DNA from: Chryseobacterium taiwanense
GTDB lineage: Bacteria; Bacteroidota; Bacteroidia; Flavobacteriales; Weeksellaceae
DNA: 64,000 nt
Direction of reading: 5' to 3'
Assembly: GCF_000813825.1 (NCBI RefSeq)
Contig: NZ_JWTA01000008.1
Coordinates: 1-64,000, forward strand
Part shown: positions 25,508 through 33,539 of the stretch, piece after piece
Layout: each line of letters begins with the position of its first letter
Position numbering within the stretch: the stretch's first letter is position 1
Program-made: the position numbers and the translations under genes
Notes under the pieces: generated by a model
What the model was told of the DNA's origin: nothing
Databases searched by the model: none
What the model saw: the letters and a program-made list of their open reading frames with translations, nothing else

Positions 25508-25552
25508 ATTAAACTAGTTCAATGCACACGATTTTTCATCAGCCTAAATTTG
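25508..25552 (+). promoter_or_regulatory. Promoter with AACTAGTT operator, copy 2 (pirin)
   Basis: ATTAAACTAGTTCAAT at 25508-25523, then the -7 box TAAATTTG at 25545-25552. The centre-to-box distance of 29.5 bp equals the copies at 19244 and 26673. Confidence 0.75.
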
Positions 25553-25584
25553 TCCTATCAATAAGGAATAAATAACAAAAAGAT

Positions 25585-26460
25585 ATGGACAGAAAAGATT
25601 TTTTAAAGAAAGGATTATTAGGAACAGGAATGTTTGTAGCTTCTGCAGCATTGGCCAATACGATGAAAAATGAAATTGATGAAATCGAGCCTTTGGAACC
25701 CATCGGATATAATCATTTACCAAATACGGACTCAAAAATTAAAGATAATTCGGTGTTTCATAAAGCAGATTCTAGAGGAAAAGCTGACCACGGTTGGTTG
25801 GTAAGTAATCATACCTTCAGTTTTGCTAATTATCACAATCCGGAAAGAATGCATTTCGGTGTTTTGAGAGTTTTGAATGATGATAAAGTAGAAGCGGGAA
25901 GAGGTTTTGGGACCCATCCACACGATAATATGGAAATCATCAGTATTCCATTGGAAGGTGATCTGGAACACAAAGACAGCATGGGAAACTCAGCGATTAT
26001 AAAAAGTGGAGATATTCAGGTAATGAGTGCAGGAACCGGAATTATGCATAGCGAATTCAATAAAAATAATGACAGTCTGGTAAAGTTTCTTCAAATCTGG
26101 ATATATCCAAACAAAAGAAATGTAACGCCAAGATATGACCAGATTACTTTGGATAAAACAAAAGGAAACAATCAATTCCAGCAGATTCTTTCTCCAAATG
26201 CAGATGATGAAGGGGTTTGGATTCATCAGGATGCTTGGTTTCATTTAGGAAATTTTGAAAATACTCTCGAAATCAATTATAAGATTAAGAAAAAAGGAAA
26301 TGGAGTTTATGTTTTTATTGTAAAAGGAAGCGCAGAAATTGAAGGTCAAAAACTGGAAAAAAGAGATGGTTTCGGAGTTTGGGATATTTCTGATCTGGAC
26401 ATCAAGTCGACTTCAGAAAATACAGAAATTTTATTAATGGAAGTTCCGATGATGATGTAG
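25585..26460 (+). CDS. Pirin family protein with N-terminal export-like signal
   Basis: A 291-residue bicupin. The N-terminal domain has the pirin metal motif THPHDNMEIISIPLEGDLEHKDS with the two His and Glu ligands, and SAGTGIMHSEFN; the C-terminal half has GVYVFIVKGSAEIEG. Pirins can oxidise quercetin-like substrates and answer electrophile stress. The first 24 residues (MDRKDFLKKGLLGTG then a hydrophobic run to ALA) look like a Tat-type leader with RK in place of RR, unusual for pirins, which are cytoplasmic. Its promoter belongs to the AACTAGTT group, tying it to the dioxygenases. Confidence 0.88.
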   Translation: MDRKDFLKKGLLGTGMFVASAALANTMKNEIDEIEPLEPIGYNHLPNTDSKIKDNSVFHKADSRGKADHGWLVSNHTFSFANYHNPERMHFGVLRVLNDDKVEAGRGFGTHPHDNMEIISIPLEGDLEHKDSMGNSAIIKSGDIQVMSAGTGIMHSEFNKNNDSLVKFLQIWIYPNKRNVTPRYDQITLDKTKGNNQFQQILSPNADDEGVWIHQDAWFHLGNFENTLEINYKIKKKGNGVYVFIVKGSAEIEGQKLEKRDGFGVWDISDLDIKSTSENTEILLMEVPMMM

Positions 26461-26508
26461 TTGAAAAAATTAAACAGTCACTTTTTTTAAGTGAAATATT
26501 TAAAATAG

Positions 26509-26545
26509 TTAGGCTTGGGTTTTATTATCTAGGCCTAATTTTTTT
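26509..26545 (+). terminator. Terminator after pirin gene
   Basis: TTAGGCTT (26509-26516) pairs, with one wobble, with AGGCCTAA (26531-26538), followed by seven T. A shorter CACTT/AAGTG hairpin lies just before it. Confidence 0.7.
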
Positions 26546-26672
26546 GCTTAAAATTTAAATAATTGATTTGTAGTGCTTTGTTTATGATGTTTGTGTTTTT
26601 TCTATCAAATGAAAATAATCTGTTTATAATGAAGGATAAAAAGATTAAAATATTTTTTCAGAAATGTAATTT

Positions 26673-26717
26673 ATTAAACTAGTTAAATGTATAAGCTTTC
26701 CAGTCACCCTAAATTTG
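26673..26717 (+). promoter_or_regulatory. Promoter with AACTAGTT operator, copy 3 (no intact gene)
   Basis: ATTAAACTAGTTAAAT at 26673-26688 and TAAATTTG at 26710-26717, the same geometry as copies 1 and 2. Flanks are very similar to copy 1 (CCAGTC..CC before the -7 box and TATCAAAAT after it), so it was duplicated with the dioxygenase start. Confidence 0.7.
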
Positions 26718-26736
26718 TCATATCAAAATCAAACAA

Positions 26737-26772
26737 ATGAATTACAGAATATCTAAAATTACAGCACTGTAG
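26737..26772 (+). pseudogene. 5' remnant of a third VOC dioxygenase
   Basis: An 11-codon frame reading MNYRISKITAL and a stop. It aligns with the start of the dioxygenase at 19316 (ENRILGLHHITAI): RI, then after a small deletion ITA, at the same distance from an almost identical promoter. The rest of the gene is gone. What follows up to 27017 shows no coding frame. Confidence 0.5.
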
Positions 26773-26807
26773 TTGTGCATATAAAGAAAGGGAATTATAA
26801 AACTACG

Positions 26808-26941
26808 TTATTTCGTAAGTTGAAAGTTATTGCAATTTAGTTTAAAGCCTTAAAAGCTAATGTTTTGAAGTTTTGGGCGGTTTTTTGAAATCACATTCAT
26901 AGCGACAATGATTCATTAAACTATAACTTACGAATAATAAA
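26808..26941. repeat. Inverted-repeat pair around a 130-bp noncoding segment
   Basis: TTATTTCGTAAGTT at the left and AACTTACGAATAATAA at the right are inverted copies (about 20 bp with small gaps). The segment encloses no frame. It may be a MITE relic or the regulatory region of the downstream hydrolase gene. Confidence 0.4.
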
Positions 26942-27016
26942 TAAACTCACTTAACAAAATAAAATTTAAATCAACTTCAAAATTATCTTAAATATTAATC
27001 TTCAAAAATAATTACA

Positions 27017-28060
27017 ATGAAAAATATCTATTTAAAAGCAATAACATTAGCTTCATTCGCCATCTTCAATTCTAATGTGATGGCACAATCCAATCCTGCA
27101 TCTCAAGACCCAAATATCAGCAGAGAAACAAGAGAATTTTTAAAAGCCCTGAACAGCGGAGAAGGAAAACCGTTGGAAACCTTAGCTCCAAAAGACGCAA
27201 GATTAGTTTTGGTAGGGGCTCAAAAATCTGTAAACTTCGATTATTCTGACATTGAAGAATCTGAAAGAACCATCACACAAGACGGACAAACGATAAAAAT
27301 CCATATTGTAAAACCAAAAGGTGCAAAAGCAGGACTTCCTGTATTTATGTTCTTTCATGGTGGTGGTTGGGTGTTAGGAGATTATCCAACTCATAAAAGA
27401 TTAGTTCGTGATTTAGTTGTAAACAGTGGTGCAGTGGCGGTTTTCCCAGATTATACCCCGTCTCCAGAAGCGAGATTTCCAGTTGCAATCAATCAAGCGT
27501 ATGCTGCGACCAAATGGGTTTCTGAACATGGAAAAGAAATTGGTGTTGACAGTAGCAGACTTGCCGTTGCAGGAAACAGTGTAGGTGGAAATATGGCAGC
27601 TGTTGTCGCATTGATGGCGAAAGACAAAAACGGACCTAAATTAAAACAACAAGTTCTTTTGTGGCCGGTTACAGACTCAGATTTCAGCAGAGCTTCTTAT
27701 ACAAAATATGCTCAGGAAAGATTCTTAACAACCCCATTGATGAAATGGATGTGGGATAACTATTTACCTGATTTAAAAGAGCGAAACAACAAATACGCTT
27801 CTCCATTGAAAGCTTCTTTAGACGAATTGAAAGGTCTACCTCCTGCATTGGTTCAGGTTGCTGAAAATGATATTTTGCACGACGAAGGCGTAGCTTACGG
27901 AAGAAAACTAGATGATGCAGGAGTTCCTACAACCCTTACAGAATACAAAGGTTTTATCCACGATTACGGAATGTTGAATCCTTTAGCACATATCCCTGCA
28001 GTACAAGAATCTGTGTTAGATGCAGCGACTGCTTTGAAAAAAGCGTTATTTGCAAAATAA
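27017..28060 (+). CDS. Exported alpha/beta hydrolase (HSL-type esterase)
   Basis: A 347-residue protein with a signal peptide ending near VMAQ (residue 24). Esterase motifs of the hormone-sensitive-lipase family are plain: oxyanion HGGGW at 114-118, nucleophile GNSVGG with Ser188, acid in VAENDILHDEG, and His in YKGFIHDYGML. It should act in the periplasm or outside on short-chain esters. It stands alone between the noncoding 26.5-27.0 kb stretch and a strong terminator. No AACTAGTT box is directly upstream. Confidence 0.9.
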   Translation: MKNIYLKAITLASFAIFNSNVMAQSNPASQDPNISRETREFLKALNSGEGKPLETLAPKDARLVLVGAQKSVNFDYSDIEESERTITQDGQTIKIHIVKPKGAKAGLPVFMFFHGGGWVLGDYPTHKRLVRDLVVNSGAVAVFPDYTPSPEARFPVAINQAYAATKWVSEHGKEIGVDSSRLAVAGNSVGGNMAAVVALMAKDKNGPKLKQQVLLWPVTDSDFSRASYTKYAQERFLTTPLMKWMWDNYLPDLKERNNKYASPLKASLDELKGLPPALVQVAENDILHDEGVAYGRKLDDAGVPTTLTEYKGFIHDYGMLNPLAHIPAVQESVLDAATALKKALFAK

Positions 28061-28080
28061 TCTAAATACATATAAAAAGA

Positions 28081-28116
28081 AAAAAGACTGTTTCAAAAGC
28101 GAGACAGTCTTTTTTT
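28081..28116 (+). terminator. Terminator after esterase gene
   Basis: A perfect 11-bp stem (28081-28091 with 28104-28114), with A-rich 5' and T-rich 3' sides; likely bidirectional. Confidence 0.85.
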
Positions 28117-28163
28117 ATATCAAAAAAAAATTAATTATCAGTCATTGCAGAACTAACTCATTC

Positions 28164-28307
28164 CTATTTTTGTTTGAATATCGTTTCCAACTGGTTCAAC
28201 TCATTTTGGTACTATACCAAAGTTGCTGTTTCAAAAATTTTGACGCTTTATCCAGTTGCCCTTTAGCAAGATAACTTTCTAGTTCTTCTGATTTTGTCTT
28301 TTTTCAT
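28164..28307 (-). pseudogene. Frameshifted small helical protein remnant
   Basis: Read on the minus strand from ATG 28307, an A-run frameshift then gives KTKSEELESYLAKGQLDKAS followed by KFLKQQLWYSTKM. A second shift gives ELNQLETIFKQK and a stop. The heptad-like composition looks coding. The product is not recognised. A run of seven G lies just upstream. Confidence 0.3.
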
Positions 28308-28352
28308 GTGCAGGGGGGGATTCTTAATTTTATAAAAAAAGTAGGGAAAAAA

Positions 28353-28397
28353 AAAGGTAAAAAAAATAAACCAATTGGTTTATTTTTTTTACCTTTG
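28353..28397 (+). promoter_or_regulatory. 44-bp perfect palindrome over the tetR promoter
   Basis: Bases 28353-28396 form a perfect palindrome centred on AAACCAATTGGTTT. The -7 box TACCTTTG (28390-28397) overlaps its right end. A bound TetR dimer would block its own promoter. The core recurs at 29030. Confidence 0.8.
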
Positions 28398-28427
28398 TAC
28401 TGTTAGAGTTAGTAGAAAATAATCAAT

Positions 28428-29018
28428 ATGAATAAGTCAGAGCGAACAAGACAGGATATTATTGAAAAAACAGCGGTTCTTTTCAATGAGCAGGGCTTTG
28501 CAGGAACATCTTATAAGGATCTTGTCAATGCAACCGGATTATCGAAAGGATGTATCTATGGACATTTTGAAAGCAAAGATGAAATTGCATTAGCTGTATT
28601 TGATTACAATATAGCCAAATTGACCAATCATTTCGGAGAGAAGATTTCAGGACTACAGAATTCCATTGACCGATTATTAGTTTACCCTACAACACTCAGA
28701 AATTTTCTGACATTACCAGCCTGGCAGGGAGGATGTCCGATCGTAAATACTTCAAGCGAGGCAGATGATACACATCCATTGCTTAAGGATAAGGCTTCAA
28801 AAGCTTTGATTTCATGGCAAAAAAAAATAGAACATGAAATTGTGCGCGGAATTGAAAGAGGAGAGATAAAATCAACAACTGATGTTACCGAAATGGCTGT
28901 GGTTATTGTGCTTATGATTGAAGGTGCGGTTATGCAGACCAAGGTAACCGGTAGACTAGCGGAACTTAACATTACCATGGGCTTCGTGGAAAAATTAATC
29001 AGAAATATAGGAGCATAA
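28428..29018 (+). CDS. TetR/AcrR family transcriptional regulator
   Basis: A 196-residue repressor. The N-terminal HTH is GFAGTSYKDLVNATGLSKGCIYGHFESKDEI, residues about 23-53 (tail of the TetR_N domain). The C-terminal ligand domain has GCPIVNTSSEADDTHP, typical of the YxaF/QacR-like TetR_C groups. Palindromes with core AAACCAnnTGGTTT lie over its own promoter and over that of the reductase downstream, so it very likely represses both itself and the 29.1-32.4 kb detoxification genes. Inducers are probably electrophiles, judged from the targets. Confidence 0.9.
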   Translation: MNKSERTRQDIIEKTAVLFNEQGFAGTSYKDLVNATGLSKGCIYGHFESKDEIALAVFDYNIAKLTNHFGEKISGLQNSIDRLLVYPTTLRNFLTLPAWQGGCPIVNTSSEADDTHPLLKDKASKALISWQKKIEHEIVRGIERGEIKSTTDVTEMAVVIVLMIEGAVMQTKVTGRLAELNITMGFVEKLIRNIGA

Positions 29019-29029
29019 TTTTTTTTAAA

Positions 29030-29057
29030 CAAAAATAAACCAGTTGGTTTATTTTTG
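29030..29057 (+). promoter_or_regulatory. Second TetR operator, at the reductase promoter
   Basis: A 28-bp near-perfect palindrome with core AAACCAGTTGGTTT; only the central two bases break symmetry. The -7 box TATTTTTG occupies 29050-29057, so binding would block initiation. Confidence 0.75.
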
Positions 29058-29096
29058 AAATTTCAATTTTTATACAAAACAAAAAATCAAGACAAA

Positions 29097-29744
29097 ATGA
29101 AAATCGTACTATTAGCGGCAAGCGGACAGGCAGGACGCACCGTATTAAGTGAACTTATCAGCAGAGGACATGACGTTACGGCTGTGTTACGTGATATTGA
29201 TAAATTACCCGAAAGTATAAAACGTATTCAGGATGATCTGAGCAATATCGATAAGATTGCAGAAATCATAACAGGTGCGGATGCTGTGGTCAGTGCTTTT
29301 GGCCCCGCAAAAGACCCTAGATATTTTACAGATGAGAGTTACACCGATATATTGGAGGAAGTGACCAAACGTATTATTTCGGCGGTACAGCAATCGTCTG
29401 TGAAAAGATTGATCGTTGTGGGTGGAGCTGGCTCGCTGTGGTTCTCGCCGGGCATTACTGTCCTTGATTCTGGTTATTGGCCTGAAGAATATAAGCCCAT
29501 CGCCAAATCACATGTCAAAGCTTTTGCAGCCCTGAAAGAATCAGTTATCAATTGGACCTATTTCAGCCCTCCGATGCTGATCCAGCCAGGTGTTAGAACC
29601 GGTGTTTTCCGTCTGGCAGATGATAACATCATTATGGATGGAAATGGTAGAAACTGGATTTCATTCGAAGATTATGCAGTGGCTCTTGTCAATGAACTTG
29701 AAAGCCCCAAACATGAGAAAGCAAGATTCACAATAGGTTATTAA
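29097..29744 (+). CDS. NAD(P)-binding reductase, atypical SDR (NmrA-like)
   Basis: A 215-residue Rossmann protein beginning MKIVLLAASGQAGRTVLSEL, with the glycine-rich nucleotide loop GQAGR. It has VSAFGPAKDP in the middle and the KRLIVVGGAGSL strand of NAD(P)H-binding NmrA/SDR proteins. The start is the ATG at 29097. A TTG at 29055 in the same frame lies inside the -7 box and cannot be used. It is the first gene under the second TetR operator and probably shares a transcript with the OYE and aldehyde dehydrogenase genes. Substrate unknown. Confidence 0.88.
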   Translation: MKIVLLAASGQAGRTVLSELISRGHDVTAVLRDIDKLPESIKRIQDDLSNIDKIAEIITGADAVVSAFGPAKDPRYFTDESYTDILEEVTKRIISAVQQSSVKRLIVVGGAGSLWFSPGITVLDSGYWPEEYKPIAKSHVKAFAALKESVINWTYFSPPMLIQPGVRTGVFRLADDNIIMDGNGRNWISFEDYAVALVNELESPKHEKARFTIGY

Positions 29745-29828
29745 TAAATAAGATCAAGAGTTTCGCTATGACATCACCTTCATAGTGAAGCTTAAGGTCA
29801 ATTACCATAATAAATAATAAAATCAACA

Positions 29829-30932
29829 ATGAGCAATATTTTAGCAACACCAGCACAAATCGGTGCTTATACATTAAGAAACAGGGTAGTAATGGCTCCT
29901 CTGACCAGAATGAGGGCGACCAGCAATTTTGAGCAGCCCGATATAGCAATTGAATATTATGGACAGCGCTCAGGTGCAGGACTTATTATTGCAGAGGCAT
30001 CACAGATATCTCAGCAGGGGCAGGGGTATCCCAACACTCCAGGAATTTACAGTAGTGGGCAGATCGATGCTTACAAGAAAATAACAGATAAAGTCCATCA
30101 ACAGGGTGGGACAATTTTTTTACAGTTATGGCATGTAGGAAGACTCTCTTTTAAAGACTATCAGCCCGGTAATACCCTGCCGGTTGCACCTTCGGCTCTA
30201 GCAGCGCCAGGTCATGCTTATTTACCTGATTTTTCCAGAGCAGACTACGAAGCGCCCCGAGAACTGACAGTAGCTGAAATCAAAGAGATTGTTGAAGATT
30301 ACCGTAAGGCGGCAATAAATGCGAAAGCGGCCGGATTTGATGGCGTGGAACTGCACGCTGCCAACGCCTATCTACTTGAGCAATTCTTAAAGACTGTCAG
30401 CAACCAGCGAACCGATGAATACGGAGGGTCTGTAGAAAACAGGGCGAGATTATTATTCGAAGTACTTGATGTTATTTTAACGGTATGGGATAATGATAAA
30501 GTAGGGCTACGTATTTCACCTTTTAATGTCAGTGGCATTGCTCCTGAGCCTGATCCTTACAATACTTATGATTATGTTGTTAAAAAACTTGTCGATTATA
30601 AATTGGCCTACTTACATGTGATCGAAAACAAGGAGATTGACCCGGGTAACGGATCAACATTAAGTTTTGATGCGGAAAAATTATACATTAGGCACATCAG
30701 TGATTTTTACCATTTTCCTGTTATTGTTGCTGGAGGTTTCGATAAAAACAAAGCTGAGACTGTCATTGAAAAAGGATATGCCAGTGCAGTAGCTTTTGGA
30801 AAAACCTATATATCTACACCTGATCTTGCCTACAGACTCATTAATGATCTTGAGTCGAACGCATTCGACCGGTCCACTTTCTATGGCGGCGGTGCAAAAG
30901 GCTATATCGATTATCCATTTTACAAATCATAA
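29829..30932 (+). CDS. Alkene reductase, Old Yellow Enzyme family (NemA-like)
   Basis: A 367-residue FMN enzyme of the TIM-barrel OYE family, reducing the C=C bonds of alpha,beta-unsaturated carbonyls and nitro compounds with NAD(P)H. Motifs: APLTRMRA near the N-terminus, WHVGRLS, the catalytic region FDGVELHAANAYLLEQFL, NQRTDEYGGSVENRARLL, and the C-terminal FMN loop VAGGFDKNKAE. Full length. It lies 84 bp after the NAD(P)-binding reductase in the TetR-controlled group and fits an electrophile-detoxifying role. Confidence 0.93.
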   Translation: MSNILATPAQIGAYTLRNRVVMAPLTRMRATSNFEQPDIAIEYYGQRSGAGLIIAEASQISQQGQGYPNTPGIYSSGQIDAYKKITDKVHQQGGTIFLQLWHVGRLSFKDYQPGNTLPVAPSALAAPGHAYLPDFSRADYEAPRELTVAEIKEIVEDYRKAAINAKAAGFDGVELHAANAYLLEQFLKTVSNQRTDEYGGSVENRARLLFEVLDVILTVWDNDKVGLRISPFNVSGIAPEPDPYNTYDYVVKKLVDYKLAYLHVIENKEIDPGNGSTLSFDAEKLYIRHISDFYHFPVIVAGGFDKNKAETVIEKGYASAVAFGKTYISTPDLAYRLINDLESNAFDRSTFYGGGAKGYIDYPFYKS

Positions 30933-30965
30933 TCATATCACACTGATTAACTAAAAATACTTAAT

Positions 30966-32363
30966 ATGAACGAAATAATAAAAAAATCATCCATCAGAAG
31001 CGTCAATCCCTATACAAATGAAATTGTCAGGGAATTTACGGAAATGTCGGCGGAGGTTATCGAAGAGAAAATCATCACGGCGGAAAATACCTTTAAGGTC
31101 TGGAAGAAAACTCCTTTAAATGAAAGGGCTAAGCTTCTTCATAAAATTGCGGCCATTATGCGTGAAAAAAGAGAATCCCTTGCCAAATTGGCTACACTGG
31201 AAATGGGCAAGCTTTACCGTGAAGCCCTTGGGGAAGTAGAGTTATGCGCTAAAATTTTCGATTACTATGCAGACAACGGTGAGGAATTATTGGCTGACAA
31301 GCCGCTGGATCCTAAAATCGGAGAGGGTTATGTCAGTTATGAACCACTTGGAATCCATCTGAGTGTCCAGCCTTGGAATTTCCCATTTTATCAGCTGACC
31401 CGATCTGCTGCACCAAGTGTGATGGCAGGAAATACAGTCTTGTTGAAACATGCTTCAAATGTTCCCCAATGTGGACTTGCAATGGAAGAAATATTTCTTG
31501 AAGCTGGAGCGCCTGAAGGACTATATACAAACTTGTTTGTTCCTGGCAGAAATATCGAATCAATTGTTGCTGACGACAGAATCAAATTGGTATCCCTTAC
31601 CGGAAGTGAAGCAGCCGGTGCCAGCATTGCAGCTGCCGCAGGTAAATATATCAAAAGATCAACATTGGAATTGGGCGGAAGCGATCCTCTTATCGTCCTG
31701 GATGATGCCAATCTCGATGATGCTGTAAATGCGGCTGTTTATGGAAGAATGCATAATGCCGGTCAGGTATGTATTTCTCCAAAGCGGGTTATCGTACTGC
31801 GCGAAATTGCTGAAGAGTTCGAGAAAAGGGCCAAGTCCATCTTTTCATCACTAAAAGTGGGCGATCCAATGGATGCCCAGACGCAGGTTCCTCCTTTAAG
31901 TAGTGAAAAGGCAGCTGAAGAAATATTATCACAAGTTGAAAAAGCAGTAGCCGAAGGAGCAACTTTGGTCAGTGGAGGAAAACGTATAGATCGTCCCGGA
32001 GCATTTATTGAGCCAACGTTCCTTAAAGATATCAAGCCGGGCAACAGCGCTTACACCGAAGAGATTTTTGGACCTGTGTTTATGCTGTATGTCGTAAAAG
32101 ATGAAGCGGAAGCAATAGAGGTAGCTAATGCTACACCGTTTGGCCTGGGTGGCAGTATATTTTCAAACGATATTATCAGAGCCAAAAAATTAGCGAAGAG
32201 TATCGATTCAGGAATGGTTTTTATTAACAAGGTGACAGAAAGTTTACCGGAACTGCCATTTGGCGGTACGAAGAAATCAGGTTATGGTAAGGAGCTATCA
32301 CCGGCAGGTATTTATGAAGTAGTCAACTCAAAGCTTGTTTATATATCGGAAAAAGGGCAATAA
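30966..32363 (+). CDS. NAD(P)-dependent aldehyde (succinate-semialdehyde-type) dehydrogenase
   Basis: A 465-residue ALDH superfamily enzyme. Catalytic Cys269 lies in NAGQVCISPKR, the general base Glu in STLELGGSDPLIV, and VQPWNFPFYQL contains the conserved Asn. The C-terminal PFGGTKKSGYGKEL is typical of the short YneI-type succinate-semialdehyde dehydrogenases. It follows the OYE gene by 33 bp and probably oxidises aldehydes formed from, or accompanying, reactive carbonyls. The true substrate is not provable from sequence. Confidence 0.9.
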   Translation: MNEIIKKSSIRSVNPYTNEIVREFTEMSAEVIEEKIITAENTFKVWKKTPLNERAKLLHKIAAIMREKRESLAKLATLEMGKLYREALGEVELCAKIFDYYADNGEELLADKPLDPKIGEGYVSYEPLGIHLSVQPWNFPFYQLTRSAAPSVMAGNTVLLKHASNVPQCGLAMEEIFLEAGAPEGLYTNLFVPGRNIESIVADDRIKLVSLTGSEAAGASIAAAAGKYIKRSTLELGGSDPLIVLDDANLDDAVNAAVYGRMHNAGQVCISPKRVIVLREIAEEFEKRAKSIFSSLKVGDPMDAQTQVPPLSSEKAAEEILSQVEKAVAEGATLVSGGKRIDRPGAFIEPTFLKDIKPGNSAYTEEIFGPVFMLYVVKDEAEAIEVANATPFGLGGSIFSNDIIRAKKLAKSIDSGMVFINKVTESLPELPFGGTKKSGYGKELSPAGIYEVVNSKLVYISEKGQ

Positions 32364-32401
32364 TGAAACATTGATGAATTTGATTTTAAATGTTATTTAA
32401 T

Positions 32402-32433
32402 AAAAAAGACTGTACATTAATACAGTCTTTTTT
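32402..32433. terminator. Bidirectional terminator between convergent operons
   Basis: A perfect 13-bp stem (32402-32414 with 32421-32433) and a 6-base loop, A-run on the left and T-run on the right. It serves the TetR group (+) and the MdaB operon (-). Confidence 0.85.
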
Positions 32434-32484
32434 ATCTTCAAGTCCTTATAAAGCTATTTTTAGATGTTCTGTCTAGCTAACTTT

Positions 32485-33516
32485 TTATTCAGGTAATTTT
32501 ATCTTAAATACAGGATAGGAGAGATCTTCAGCACCTGATCCTGCCCGGTGAATATTTGAATTCGTAAAATATAAGTAGGATCCATAAATACTGAAGGTAT
32601 CAGCCCATCCTACGGACTCATTCTTAACTAAAGTCTTTAGCTCTCTTTTAGGACTGATATACACGATGGCATGTTTTTCCAGATCTGCCATGTATAAATT
32701 ACCTCTTTTATCTAGTATCATACCGTCAGGAGAGGGAGTTAAGGCCTCTTTTTTTACTGAACCTTCAATCTCCTGCTCAGAGCCTTCACGTAATGCCTTC
32801 GCGCTGACACTATAAAGTGTTTTCCCAGTTAGCGCATGATAGAATAGTTTGTCGCTTGTTTCATCAAGGGCAATCCCATCGGAATGGACGGGTTTGTTAC
32901 CCCATTTTTTTCCGTCTATCATCAAATGGTCAGTTTCAGCAGATGTTGAATAATGCTGATCCAGAATGCGTCTGCTTGTTCTAGCTTTTCTGTCAAATAT
33001 AATTATCCCAGGTTCATTGGAATCAGTCATATAAATAAATCCATTTTTATCGTCGACACGTAGGTCATTTGTGTAAGAGTTAGCTTTGAAGGATCCATCG
33101 GAAAGCTTAAGCACATCGATTAGGCTGTTTGTCTTGAGATCAAAAACAAAAATACGGGGATTGTCCACAACACCTTTCCATAAAGGATTCCTGGTATCAA
33201 GGACATAGAGTTTATTGTTTTTTGCTACTACGGACTGTACGGCAACGAAAAGAGAATCACTGATTGTCTTGCCCGGCTTCCAGCTGTTCCACCTGGCATC
33301 TGGATACGGTACAGACATTTTGTTTTCGCTAATTTCCATCACGGAGTATTTTACCGATTCTCGCCAGCGAGGAAAATTGACAAAACTCCGTCCATCTTCA
33401 TTTACGCTGATTCCTGTTACCTGCTGCCCCTTGTAGTCTGTGACCTTCTCTAATTGCTGGGCATTTACAGTCAGCCCTATCATGAGCATGATAGGGAGCA
33501 TTAGTCTGCTTATCAT
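32485..33516 (-). CDS. Exported MRJP/yellow-type beta-propeller protein
   Basis: A 343-residue protein with a signal peptide ending VNAQ (residue 19). It resembles bacterial members of the major-royal-jelly/L-dopachrome tautomerase-related family: FPRWRESVKYSVMEI, YPDARWNSW, VVDNPRIFVFDL, NDLRVDDKNGFIYMTDS, HSDGIALDE, and SPDGMILDKRGNLYMADL. These are propeller repeats. It is the last gene of a minus-strand operon led by the MdaB-like quinone reductase. A role in handling oxidised aromatics would fit but is inferred. Confidence 0.85.
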   Translation of the reverse strand: MISRLMLPIMLMIGLTVNAQQLEKVTDYKGQQVTGISVNEDGRSFVNFPRWRESVKYSVMEISENKMSVPYPDARWNSWKPGKTISDSLFVAVQSVVAKNNKLYVLDTRNPLWKGVVDNPRIFVFDLKTNSLIDVLKLSDGSFKANSYTNDLRVDDKNGFIYMTDSNEPGIIIFDRKARTSRRILDQHYSTSAETDHLMIDGKKWGNKPVHSDGIALDETSDKLFYHALTGKTLYSVSAKALREGSEQEIEGSVKKEALTPSPDGMILDKRGNLYMADLEKHAIVYISPKRELKTLVKNESVGWADTFSIYGSYLYFTNSNIHRAGSGAEDLSYPVFKIKLPE

Positions 33517-33539
33517 TGTGATCCTGTTTTGAGTTAAAG

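Noticed and set aside
28050..28274. Open frame of 74 codons overlapping the esterase end
   Set aside because: It runs through the terminator hairpin and has low-complexity F/L/K composition; a frameshifted remnant on the other strand explains the area better.
29055..29096. TTG start adding 14 residues to the NAD(P)-binding reductase
   Set aside because: The codon is part of the -7 box and TetR operator; the Rossmann fold begins exactly at the ATG 29097.
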